From: Leishmania mexicana MHOM/GT/2001/U1103
Taxonomy: Eukaryota; Euglenozoa; Kinetoplastea; Trypanosomatida; Trypanosomatidae
NCBI RefSeq assembly: GCF_000234665.1
Contig: NC_018320.1
Span: forward strand, 577,497 to 641,496
Reading direction: 5' to 3'
Length of the DNA: 64,000 nucleotides
Below are positions 1-9,709 of this stretch, in pieces. The position numbers and the translations under genes are program-made. A model generated the notes under the pieces. The model saw only the letters and a list, made by a program, of their open reading frames with translations. It had not been told where the DNA came from and made no database searches. Every line of letters begins with the position of its first letter. The stretch's first letter is position 1.

Positions 1-1031
1 ACCATACTGTTCGCAGTGCCTGTGCCCCTATGGCGTCATAGGGAAAGCCGCTGCACCGGCTCATCTGAAGCACACCGAATGCGGACGGCCCCGCTGAGCA
101 ACATTGGCCACACATTCGGATATAAAGGCCGCTTCGCTCTGCCCAAACAGCTCGCGCTGACTGCCCTCCTCATGACGGCGTTCGAGGGATGTCCGCTGTG
201 CTTCGTTGGCGCTGGCCCAGTGGGCCATCATCCGCTGCATGCGCGTGGAGGCGAAACACGTCTCGCGCAAAACTGCCGACAGTGCCTCTGTCGCATGACC
301 TTGATTGTCCATTGGACACAACTGCCTCGAAATCGGACGTGCGGCTGTTGGACTCGCCCCGCTCTCCTCCCGCTCCAGTCATCATAAGAGCGGATGCGCT
401 CACGCATCCGGTAGCTTCAGAACGGAACATCGCACCCGCCTCAGGCCTTGCGTGTGATGGTCGCCGTGAGAGTCCTGGCCACGGCTAGGCATTCTCCAGT
501 ATGTGATGCCGCACTGCGGTGGACATGGGGCTGGTGGGCGAAGCTATGGCGACATAGTGGGGGAGGAGGGGGGATGCCGCTGTGTGCGTGTTATGAGCGG
601 GAGTGACACAGACAGAGACAGAGGCAGAGACAGAGCGAGAGTACAGCAGGGCAAGCCGTGCGGCCTTGAGGACGGAGGATAAACAAAACGGCGGGAGGGC
701 AGTCGCAGCACAGCAGTGCGACCGTCTTCCTTGAGCATGTCCTGTGCGCTTGCCCGGGTTCAGCTTTGGCATTCCTTCGGCTCACTGTGTTAGCATCCGA
801 CAGTCGCCATGGCGTTCCGTGAACCCCCGCCCTCCTTGCACCGCTCGGGGCCAACTGGTCATCGAGGCGGCAGCTCTGAGACGCACACGCCGGCAGCTGT
901 TCTCCGCGCTGGTTTTCCCTCTCCCTCCGTGGCGTGCTACACTGCCGCGCGCAAGAGAGGAGCGGAGGAGGGAGAAGGTGTGGTGGATGTGTGCAGTCGC
1001 ATCCTCTGAGCCTAAAGAATTACTCGCAGAC
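1..1031. other. Non-coding region downstream of the 1866-residue gene
   Basis: No convincing gene is seen. For the minus-strand gene ending at 1032 this would be 3' UTR and intergenic sequence. It contains GA-rich stretches around 600-640. Short frames exist on both strands but have no recognisable content. A degenerate retroposon remnant in the first 480 bases is possible but I could not support it. Confidence 0.6.
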
Positions 1032-4000
1032 TCAACAACGCTGTCTTCTTAGGCGACGTGCCACCGCAGAGCGATGGCGGCGCTCCGTCTCAGCGAGCAG
1101 CCCCTGCAGCATCGCAGGCGTAAGGCGCGGCCCTGGTTGGATACGCTCCAGCCACGTGCGCAGCATGGCGTAGCCCTCCACGTCGTCGCGACTGAGAGCT
1201 CCAACAAGCCACATTAGGAGATGAGAGGAGGGGCACAAGAATGCGTCGTGCAGCCACATCTGCGCCAGCACAGGCTGCCGAAGTAACGGCGCGAACAGCT
1301 TCCACGCGGGCCACTCGCGCACGCGGTCCGGAGGAGCGGGGTGCGCGGCCGCTAGACCCTCGAGGAGGGAAGCAATATGCGCAGGTACTAGAGGCAGCAA
1401 CGGAGCCTCTGCGGCTAGTGTGCACTGCTCCGATGTGTACAAGGCAGTGCACAAGGAACATTGGAGCGCAAGAAAGGCGGGCAGAGAGCGTACACGTGCC
1501 GCGCTGGCAGAGGACAGAGCCATGGGCCACTCATCACTTGGGTGTTCGCCGCAGTGAGTAGGTGCAAGGGAACCGTCGGCCCGTGTGGTGCGGGCCGGGG
1601 TGCCGGCTGGGGATGAGCTCAAGCGACCTGCGTGCGCGATGCCGCCGTTGTCCTTACGGCTGTCCTCGCAACAGACCAGAGGGCTGCAAAGCAGCAGCGC
1701 CTTCACGGTTGCATCCACGTACAACGGACTCTGCCGCGGTGCCACGTGCCGCAGCAGTGGGCCAGCGGCGACGTAGGCGTGATGCAATGCCAGAGAAGCG
1801 TGGGTGCCATCAGCCTCCAGCCCGCCCCACGCGGTATCCCCGCTGCCCTGAGAACGGAGCAACGCGGCCTCCGCCAAGCCGAGTAGCGTGGCTGCGCACA
1901 CTGCCCAGAGTGACGCACTCTGCTGCGCCGCTGATCGCGCGAGAATGCTAGACGTCCACAGGTGATGAAGCAGTACGGCAAGGCTGAGCTTCGCCCGGCG
2001 CCGCACTGCTGGTACTGCCGCGGCCCCTTCCTCTCCGACTCGCCCTGCCCCTGCGCGGGGCGCGTCGCCCTCCTGCGAGGTGCCCAGAAGGAGAGCCTTC
2101 ACCTCTTTCAGGCAGGGATTGGCGTGCAACGCAGCCAGCGATGACGGCGAGGAAACAGCGTCTGCGGCTTCGCGGTCACGGCGGAGGCTTGACGCATCGG
2201 AGAGAATGGCGTCCTGCAATGCTGACCGCTGGGCCTCCGCCTCGGCATGTAGCGCTTGCAAGAGTCGGCTGCGCTCCGCGGGAGTGGGGTATGTGCAAGA
2301 GGCGTCATCACCGCCGGCAGCAGAGGTGGGGCAAGATGACGTCTGACTTGACTCGGGGAACGATGGCGCTGCCTCAGTTGCCGAGACGGTCATCACATAG
2401 GCGGCTTGCATCGCCGCAGTGGCGGCGCCCAGGCCATCCGCTCGCGACGTTGCGTAACGACTGCGGCCAAAACAGGCCTGGTACTGCAGCGCCAGCAGTA
2501 CTGGAACAGTGGAGAAGCGCGCGACGTCTTGGAGGAGCAACTTGAGGTAGGCCGTGTGCTGCGCCGAGCTGGAGGGAGGTGTGTGGGTCTGCAGAACTTC
2601 TAGCAGCGCCGGTGTGGGAGCGATGCGCTGATGTGCGGCGCCATAGCCGTCGACGTCGCCGCGGCCGAGGCGAGCTTCGCCACCACCAACACCCATGATG
2701 GCCAGCAGGGCGGCCTCGCTTCCTTCTGTACCGCGACGGCGAACAGTGTGGGCTTTGCACTCGTGAAGCTGCTGCCAAGACGCGGTAGCGGCGACGGAAG
2801 TCGACGCAGGTGCCACCATGGAGGATAGGGACCGCGTCAATCTCGCCTTGGACAGCATGTCGGTGATGTCCTCCCACGATGGCACTGGCAGCCCTCTGCG
2901 GTGCGTGAAATCCAGCAAGGCGCCCCGCTGGCAGTCCTGCACGATGCCGCTCACCAACGCAGCGCCGGCTTCGCCCATTCGCAGCCCGACGCGCGCCATC
3001 TCCACCACAACGCGGTCGCTAATCACAAAGGCGAGGCCGACGGGGCGCACTGACCGGCGTGCCTGCCCTCCCGGTCGCGCGTCGCCGTCGTCTGAGCCGA
3101 CGGCGTTGAGGTCGCCTACCAAACGGAGAACTGGCACGCGCTTTTTCACAAGCACGTGTCGCTGCGATCGGCGACTCCACACTCGAGTGTGCACCGTTCG
3201 AAAGCCTTGCTGAAGCGAAGGCCGCGGCTGCTTGTCGGCGTGGCGTAACATCCGGCTGGCGTGCACGATCGAGGCGGCCAGCTTCAGAGCCTTGTAAGGA
3301 TGTCCGCCCTCAAGCAGCTGACGCAGCAAGGATGCGGTGGCATCCGGGGAGACAGTGGCTGACCCGAACGGCAAGAGTCGATCAATCAGCGCGACTCCGC
3401 GCAGCTCCTCCAGGCGCTGTCGCTGCTCTGCTAGTCTTTCCTCAGGAGACTGAGATGAAGAGGCGTAGTACTTGCGCACTCGCGACGCGCCACTGCCGCT
3501 GAAAGAGTGGGAATGGCCGCCTTGCCTCCCCTCGTGGTTGCGCTCGTAGGCAGCGCGGCGCTGCTCGTACTCGTGCATGAGAGCTTCGCGTACCTCGAGC
3601 TGCTCGCGACTGTGCTCTTGAAGTGCTGTCAAGAACCCCATGGAAATGGCGATGCTGGGCTGCAGGTTCTGCTGTCGGTACGCTGGCGCTTCTTGCTGCA
3701 TCGTGCACCACCACGAGATGACCTGCCGCTCCGCAGCCTGGGAAGGTGCCGCGGTCCCGTCCTTTGATGCGGCCGAGTCCACCGCAGGCGACGAGAGCAG
3801 CACGCGCCGCACGTCGCTGGACTCCCGCAGCTGGAAGGCTGTGTCAGCGTAGTAGGTGGTGAGGAGAAGCAAGGCGTTAAGGAGAGAGTTGTGCAGTCCG
3901 AGCCGTACAGCTGGCATGTGGTGCCGTGCGTACGTGTCGGCGTTGTACGCGGCGGTGTGCTCCTTAAGGAACAGCTGCCCATTCGTCCACGGTTCCCACC

Positions 4001-6632
4001 CGGCAGCCCTTCGCAAGTCGGTCTCGTGGCACCGCGCAAACCCGATGGCGAGCGACGAGACGACATGCAGCATGGCGGGCTGGGCGTATAGGCAGAGAGG
4101 CGCCGCCACCGCCGGCGCCGTAGTGGACCTCTCACCGAAGCACTGAATTAACCCCTGGTGCAGCTGCACCACCACGGCGTGGGCTTCGTCCCAGGCCGTG
4201 TGGAAGCGCCGCATCGAAGCCGAAGCGGAGCTCTTCGCTGTCATCGAGGTCGGCTGCGTAAGTGCAGAGGAGGAAAGGAGGACTGGGACGTGCTGGCGGC
4301 CAGCGCTGAAGAGGCCACCGTCGCGCACCGACGCCGCTGACGCTGCTCTCTTCGATGTCGCCGCCGCATCGCTGGTACACACAGAATCCAGAAAGATGTC
4401 CAGCAGTGTCGTGCGGCGGTTGAGGTTGATCCCTCGACTCGTCTTCGCATTGGCACCAGCCACATCTTCGCTGATCACTATCTCTTCCTCGAGTGCAGCC
4501 GGCTCTGGCTGTGCCGCGTACAGGTAGGTACACAGCAGTGCATCCCTCAAGAACGAAACAGGCGACCAGCGTAGTGGCGACTCAGCGGTGCGCTGCGGCT
4601 CGTGGTGCCGCCCTGCTGAAGCCCTAAGCACCGTGGTCGAAGCTTCTTCAACGGAGAACACCTCCGCCCCTGCATGGAGCTTAGCTTCATGGACTTCCCC
4701 GATGAGGCACCGCTGCAACTGCGCCCTCCGCCACCCGAGCAAGTACAGAGTAGCTTGCTCGAAGCATGCGCTCGGCGTCGTCGCAGGGGGCGCTGAGAAC
4801 GCGGTTTCGTCTACCAGTCCGTTGTTAACAGCCCTGTGGTTGCTCTTTGCACGCATTAACGTCGCTGCCGCCTTGAAAATCCAAGCCGTTGCACACGGGG
4901 TCAGTCGCAAGCGCGACAGGTCCGGCACGCCGCCGTGTAGAGCTCCGTGGCTGTCGCGGGAGACACCAGTCGCTGCGTGACGCTCGGGAGCTCCGTGCGA
5001 TGGCGCCGTGATGGTAAAGTAGCTGCTCCAGTACTCGAGCTCCTCGGCTGTGAAAGGGCTCGCATCCACGGCGCTGGGGTCCGCTGCTGAACGCGAGGAA
5101 GACGCTTCGCTTTCGCTGTGGCTGGCGAGGGCGCACCAAGCGAGTTCAGTTGGCACGGAAAGCATGCGCCATGCTTGGGCGTGATCCGTCGAGCCTCTGC
5201 TCGGCACGACCTCCAAGCGCAGATCCAGCTCTCTGCTCTTCACGCCGGCCGGTGTGCCAGAAGGCGGAGCACCAGTGACGATCGTCGAGAGAGAAGAGCA
5301 GCGTGCCACCCCCGCGCATGAATCCCACGAACACGGCAAGTGCGACAGAGCCTCACCCACGACGCCGTCGAAGGCGCTGACATCTCCACGGGCAAAGCGT
5401 GTCTGGTGCTCCGCCGACGCCGCTTCCATCATGACGCTCACGGTGTCCACGAACACCTGCAGTAGCTCGCCAACCTTCCCCGCAGAGCGCCGCAGTGCTG
5501 CCTCCTCCAGCGTCGACTCCAGCGGCACCAGCGGCGATAGGCCCTGCAGGCCAAAGTTGAAGTTGGCATCCGCGTCGGACGGCACCGAGTCAGGACTTGT
5601 CCTGCCGGTCCCTTCGCCTGGATCGCTGTGTGTCCATGGACAGCACCCCACATCGTGCAAGGAGCAGTGACCGTCTCGCAGTTGCGTTACGCAGTAGTGC
5701 GAGGGGTGGTGCCGGTACGGGCACACGCTGGCATGCGTGACCCGCCCATCCACAGCTGAAGCACGAGACGATGACCCGCTAAGCCGGTGTTGACAGCCTC
5801 CCTGCAGCCGACACGGGTGCACGGCTGCCCCGCTTTTCTGTTGTGCTCGCTCCTCTCGCCGCCGCTCTCGCCCTTCGCGAACCTGCCGCTGTCGCTGTCG
5901 GTGCGCGTGTCGCTCAGCTGGGGTGGAGGAGGCGGTACTGCCAGGCACATGGCCACACTCACGGGAGCTGTTGCGAAACGCGGCCGCCGAGGGATTAGCG
6001 ACGGAGCGCAGCAGCGTTACGGTGGCATCTGAGCCATCCATGTTGCCGCCCGCACGGTGGCCTTGTTGTATCAGTGCCCGACGTACTGCGCCAGGTGCAG
6101 CGGCCACCAGCTCACCCTCGCCATTCACCGAAACCTTCGTGCTGGAACACGTCGATGCTGCAGTGGCGGCTGCCGAGCGGCCGGGGAGGACAGGTGAAGA
6201 TCTGGCGTATGCAGACGCCTTGGTGGCGGCGGCCCTGTTTACGTAGGCGTAGCTTTGCAGAGGTGAAATCGCCGCCTCTGAACCCACGGCACGACTGTGC
6301 ACGCCAGACGCAAAGGGAGGGGAGGGCGATGCACGCGGTACTGAGCGAGCGCCCGCGTGAGCCGCTGCGGAGGTTTTTGCAGAGGCGGACCTGTTTGGCG
6401 TGACTCGTTCACCTCGTCGACTCCCGGATGAGTAGCTGAGTGCGGCGGTAGTCCGTGGCGACACCGCTTCTTGCCGACCCCCTGGCGGCGCCTCCAGGGG
6501 GACACGGCGGGGATGTGTTGAGGCCCACGCCGGCGGACGCGGCGGTCGTGCGTCTCGAGTCGCCAAAAGAAGCGCAGCGCAGGCGGCGTTGCGCCTCAAG
6601 AAGCCCCCGCGGGCAACACGGTGCCATCCCAT
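1032..6632 (-). CDS. Conserved-type hypothetical protein, 1866 aa, probable mitochondrial import
   Basis: A single 1866-codon frame opens with ATG (complement of 6630-6632) and ends in TGA. I do not recognise a domain. The N-terminus (about 60 residues) is rich in Arg and Ala, has Leu and almost no acidic residues, and is amphipathic in character, which suggests a mitochondrial targeting peptide (inference). The first 350 residues are low in complexity, with Ser, Ala and Arg runs and a His/Cys-containing stretch near 285-345. The middle and C-terminal parts are richer in Leu and Ala and look helical, with many possible helix pairs after residue 850. In this group, such large mitochondrial helical proteins often act in RNA editing, RNA processing or mitoribosome assembly, but nothing here proves it. 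It belongs to the minus-strand cluster and is its most downstream gene in the window. The length and continuous frame make it a confident gene; the function is unknown. Confidence 0.85.
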   Translation of the reverse strand: MGWHRVARGGFLRRNAACAALLLATRDARPPRPPAWASTHPRRVPLEAPPGGRQEAVSPRTTAALSYSSGSRRGERVTPNRSASAKTSAAAHAGARSVPRASPSPPFASGVHSRAVGSEAAISPLQSYAYVNRAAATKASAYARSSPVLPGRSAAATAASTCSSTKVSVNGEGELVAAAPGAVRRALIQQGHRAGGNMDGSDATVTLLRSVANPSAAAFRNSSRECGHVPGSTASSTPAERHAHRQRQRQVREGRERRREERAQQKSGAAVHPCRLQGGCQHRLSGSSSRASAVDGRVTHASVCPYRHHPSHYCVTQLRDGHCSLHDVGCCPWTHSDPGEGTGRTSPDSVPSDADANFNFGLQGLSPLVPLESTLEEAALRRSAGKVGELLQVFVDTVSVMMEAASAEHQTRFARGDVSAFDGVVGEALSHLPCSWDSCAGVARCSSLSTIVTGAPPSGTPAGVKSRELDLRLEVVPSRGSTDHAQAWRMLSVPTELAWCALASHSESEASSSRSAADPSAVDASPFTAEELEYWSSYFTITAPSHGAPERHAATGVSRDSHGALHGGVPDLSRLRLTPCATAWIFKAAATLMRAKSNHRAVNNGLVDETAFSAPPATTPSACFEQATLYLLGWRRAQLQRCLIGEVHEAKLHAGAEVFSVEEASTTVLRASAGRHHEPQRTAESPLRWSPVSFLRDALLCTYLYAAQPEPAALEEEIVISEDVAGANAKTSRGINLNRRTTLLDIFLDSVCTSDAAATSKRAASAASVRDGGLFSAGRQHVPVLLSSSALTQPTSMTAKSSASASMRRFHTAWDEAHAVVVQLHQGLIQCFGERSTTAPAVAAPLCLYAQPAMLHVVSSLAIGFARCHETDLRRAAGWEPWTNGQLFLKEHTAAYNADTYARHHMPAVRLGLHNSLLNALLLLTTYYADTAFQLRESSDVRRVLLSSPAVDSAASKDGTAAPSQAAERQVISWWCTMQQEAPAYRQQNLQPSIAISMGFLTALQEHSREQLEVREALMHEYEQRRAAYERNHEGRQGGHSHSFSGSGASRVRKYYASSSQSPEERLAEQRQRLEELRGVALIDRLLPFGSATVSPDATASLLRQLLEGGHPYKALKLAASIVHASRMLRHADKQPRPSLQQGFRTVHTRVWSRRSQRHVLVKKRVPVLRLVGDLNAVGSDDGDARPGGQARRSVRPVGLAFVISDRVVVEMARVGLRMGEAGAALVSGIVQDCQRGALLDFTHRRGLPVPSWEDITDMLSKARLTRSLSSMVAPASTSVAATASWQQLHECKAHTVRRRGTEGSEAALLAIMGVGGGEARLGRGDVDGYGAAHQRIAPTPALLEVLQTHTPPSSSAQHTAYLKLLLQDVARFSTVPVLLALQYQACFGRSRYATSRADGLGAATAAMQAAYVMTVSATEAAPSFPESSQTSSCPTSAAGGDDASCTYPTPAERSRLLQALHAEAEAQRSALQDAILSDASSLRRDREAADAVSSPSSLAALHANPCLKEVKALLLGTSQEGDAPRAGAGRVGEEGAAAVPAVRRRAKLSLAVLLHHLWTSSILARSAAQQSASLWAVCAATLLGLAEAALLRSQGSGDTAWGGLEADGTHASLALHHAYVAAGPLLRHVAPRQSPLYVDATVKALLLCSPLVCCEDSRKDNGGIAHAGRLSSSPAGTPARTTRADGSLAPTHCGEHPSDEWPMALSSASAARVRSLPAFLALQCSLCTALYTSEQCTLAAEAPLLPLVPAHIASLLEGLAAAHPAPPDRVREWPAWKLFAPLLRQPVLAQMWLHDAFLCPSSHLLMWLVGALSRDDVEGYAMLRTWLERIQPGPRLTPAMLQGLLAETERRHRSAVARRLRRQRC

Positions 6633-7267
6633 GACCTAGCTTAGCGTCCACCAGTGCGTGGAGGTATGCGCATACGTGCGTGAGAGGGCCGCTGCGCGGT
6701 AGGCGGGCGTGAGACTGTTGGGCAGAGAGCGAGAGGAGGAGACGGTACGTGTGATTAGAAAAACATCAGAAGTGGAAGGAGGCCGAGGAGGGAGGAGGTG
6801 TGTGTGTGTGTGCGTGTGGCGTATCGCACCGCGGCGAGACGGAGCACGGTGCTGCAGTCGTACTCCCAACGCCCCACTTCGACCCCCCTCGCCTTTCCTT
6901 CCTCCGATGAGGCAGGCGGGGCCAAAGACAGACACAGACGTGCGCACACAGAGGCACACGGCATCGGCAGCAGTAGCACGACTGCCACAGCTCTACCGAC
7001 GCCAGCCACGACACACCGAGCCGATCCAGCTCAGGCGGAGAAGAGAGGAGAGGCCATGCACAACGAGGGCGAGGCTTTGAAGATTCGGCGACCGCACGCG
7101 CACACGCAGGCACCAAGAATTGGGTCAGTGGAGCGTGTGGCGCACGGAAAGCATTACGAGCAACGAAGAGGGATCGCTGCGTTGAGCAGTTATGCAAGTG
7201 AAAAAGGAAGAATGTGCACACACAAACACACGCACACGCGCAGCGCATATTTCTCACCAGTGCCGCT
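6633..7267. other. Intergenic spacer
   Basis: This 635-bp spacer lies between two minus-strand genes. It is rich in GT and CA dinucleotides (around 6800-6820 and 7215-7240). On the minus strand it has C/T-rich stretches that could serve trans-splicing of the gene ending the cluster. No gene is seen. Confidence 0.6.
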
Positions 7268-8038
7268 TCAGTGCAGATCAACCTTCTTGTTCTTCGTGCG
7301 TGTCTTGTCAGTGCGCTTGATGAGCTCGTCCATCCGGCCCACGTCGGACGTCAGCATAGTGTGCCACATCGTGGCGCGGTCATGCAACTCGCCCACAATG
7401 CCGCGTATCTCGTCTAGTGTCGGCTCCATCCGGTCACGCATTGCAACGTCGACGCGCCGGTTGACGGGATGCTTGTCCGCGACTGCCCGATGGGGACTGC
7501 CAAGGCGCACGGACGTCGTGGTGGATCCAGGGTCCTTCACATCGGTGCGCATATCCTCAGCAAGGGCGGCGCGTTGCACGCTGTTGCCCTCTTTGGCAGG
7601 TGCACTGCAGTCGCCAAGTGCATCGGCGCAACGGAGGTGCGCGGCGTCTGGTTGTGTGGCCGTAATACCTCCCGAGGCTTCGCTACGAGTCCTCGACTCA
7701 CGCCACAGCCTAGGGCAAGTGCTGGCATCGGTCCCTGGTACCATTCCTGACAGACGCCTCACCGCCGGTGAAGCGCCAGGCGACTTGTTCGCCACCTGCG
7801 ACCGTGAACCGCTCCTCCCGCACCGTAGCCAGTGCGCCAAGGCAGTATCCCAGTGTCGCGTGCGCCGCATCTCTCGACGCCCCTGACGCCATCCTTCGTC
7901 GTTCTCTGCCACACACTCCTCCAGGAAGGTGAGTGTCTCGCCTTGCGTGGCAAGCGTTGTGGCGACTGTCTGCGAGGAGCGAAGTGCAGCGTGCGCCTCC
8001 TGGAGAGTGCGGCACAGCGATGTCTCGGCCTCTTTCAT
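7268..8038 (-). CDS. Hypothetical protein, 256 aa, start uncertain
   Basis: The open frame runs back from a TGA at 7268-7270. The first in-frame ATG not blocked by a stop is the complement of 8036-8038, giving 256 residues. The frame stays open further upstream to an in-frame TGA at 8132-8134. Beyond that TGA there is an in-frame ATG at 8194 followed by a Ser/Thr/Ala-rich stretch that reads like a natural N-terminus. The intact gene may therefore start at 8194 and be interrupted here by a nonsense change or base error. I recognise no family. The first 60 residues look like a heptad-type helix, the centre is disordered and basic, and the C-terminal 60 residues are again helical, ending in a Lys/Arg-rich tail. 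No membrane segment is seen. A small coiled-coil trafficking or cytoskeletal protein is one guess only. Confidence 0.6.
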   Translation of the reverse strand: MKEAETSLCRTLQEAHAALRSSQTVATTLATQGETLTFLEECVAENDEGWRQGRREMRRTRHWDTALAHWLRCGRSGSRSQVANKSPGASPAVRRLSGMVPGTDASTCPRLWRESRTRSEASGGITATQPDAAHLRCADALGDCSAPAKEGNSVQRAALAEDMRTDVKDPGSTTTSVRLGSPHRAVADKHPVNRRVDVAMRDRMEPTLDEIRGIVGELHDRATMWHTMLTSDVGRMDELIKRTDKTRTKNKKVDLH

Positions 8039-9709
8039 GTGTACCACCGTTTCCGCGTCGACCACGACGCCGTCCACCGTATTGGCATCCGTTGAACGAG
8101 GTACGGCGGTGGTACTGCTCTCAAACGGTACTCAGGCGGGCCTTCGCGCCGCTGCAGTCGATGTGGAGCTGCCGGTGTCCATGGCCGTTGGCATCACTTC
8201 CGTGTGAGCGAGGGTGGTAGTGGCGGTGTAGCAGGCGAATTGAAGAGTGTACGAAGTAATAGCCAGTGCAGGTGGAGAAAACACAGACGTGCCCGTGTGC
8301 CCGTGTGAGCATGCGAGTGGGGTTGTCCGTGATGCGGAGGAGGTCGAGGCGACTACGGCACTCGGGAGCCAACGAGAGAGGTGAGTGAAGTGCGCACGCA
8401 TAGGGGTGGGGGTGGGGAGCATCGAGTCGGTGCCGAAACAAGAAGGCATGCGAACATCAAAGGGCCCCCATGATGGCGAGCACAACCGCGTCGCGCACGA
8501 AACCATCGTAGGAAAGGCACCCACTTGTCCGTGTCAATGCAGGGGAGGAGGGGGGGGGGGCTGCACGCTGTAGACGCGTTGTGCCACGCAGCCAAGGACA
8601 GGTTTGCTCCACCTCCGTGTGCACACCACCGGCCCCACACGAGCAACACGCAGCTGCTTCCTGCCCTTCCCCACAGCCGCTTCGCTTCTGCTGTTGTTGG
8701 TACTCTTCTTGTCCCTGCCCTCTTGTGCATTCAAGCGCACACACACACACACACAGACATGCCTACGTTAACATGCACACGTATACGTGCGGGGACCCGA
8801 TACGCTGGGCGAGGGATGTAGACGAAAAAAGATATTATGTTGGGTACAGCGACACGCACGCGTGCAAAGGGCGTGCGCCACGACGATGGCCACAGCCGAA
8901 CGCGCTCTCGCTCTCGCTTTATGTCTGTCTCCTCTCTAGACTTTTCGGTGCACCGCGAGTCTACGCAGAGGGTGCACCGCACTCACACTCAGAACAGAAC
9001 ACGAGGCACGTGCGGGCACGGAAGGGCGAACCGGCAGGCGTGCGACACGCATGTCCGCCTCCGTGTCGAGGGGGACACCGGAGGACGGTCGCACAAGGCG
9101 CCGGGCAACACTCAAGCCCCACGTATGCATGTATATGCAGATTTGTACGAGACATCAGAATCTACGCATGCCCATCGCCTTGCAGCATCGCTGACCACAA
9201 GTCCGCTACCCGCAGCCCCATTCATCTCACCCTCATGTTCTTTGCTCTCACCGCGCACCATGTGGGCGCGTGAGCGCAGGCTTTCGGCGACGAGGGCAGG
9301 AGCTACAAGCAGATGGCAGGCGCGCATATGCAGGCAGACCGGGGCAGGAGCACAACGATGTCCGATGCACAAATGACATCTAAGAAATCGAAAAACCAAT
9401 CAGGAAAACACTCCCGTACAGCGTGCACCCGCGACTCGCACGGATGGACAATGCCCAGAGACCCAGGCACCGGGCACGTGAGGAAAGGCAAGAAGGATAT
9501 CGCCCAACTGACACCCGAGGCACACGGCCGTTTCGTCGAGATATCTGCTAGCGAGCACACAACAGGTGCGGCTCCACCCTCAGGTGTCACCGTAGCTCCC
9601 ATAATCGAACGGACATCCACATCCCCATCATCCGCACTTTCAGTAGAACATATACTTACAAGAATCAACGTAGCGGCAGCCTCTACTCCTCGAAGACCGT
9701 CCGATCCGT
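8039..9709. other. Intergenic region and probable 3' UTR of kinesin copy A
   Basis: About 1.7 kb lie between the kinesin stop codon and the next minus-strand gene. The region holds a G-run near 8550-8560, a CA repeat at about 8736-8756 and AT-richer stretches near 9130-9150. Frames of 180-230 codons on the plus strand lie against the direction of the cluster and are low in complexity, so I do not call them genes. Confidence 0.6.

Noticed and set aside
1..480. A third SIDER copy at the window start
   Set aside because: Some phrases look retroposon-like, but I could not align them with the 520-bp element or find an A-rich end.
6798..7886. Plus-strand frame of 362 codons
   Set aside because: Starts in a GT microsatellite, overlaps a minus-strand gene and has Arg/Ser-rich antisense-like composition.
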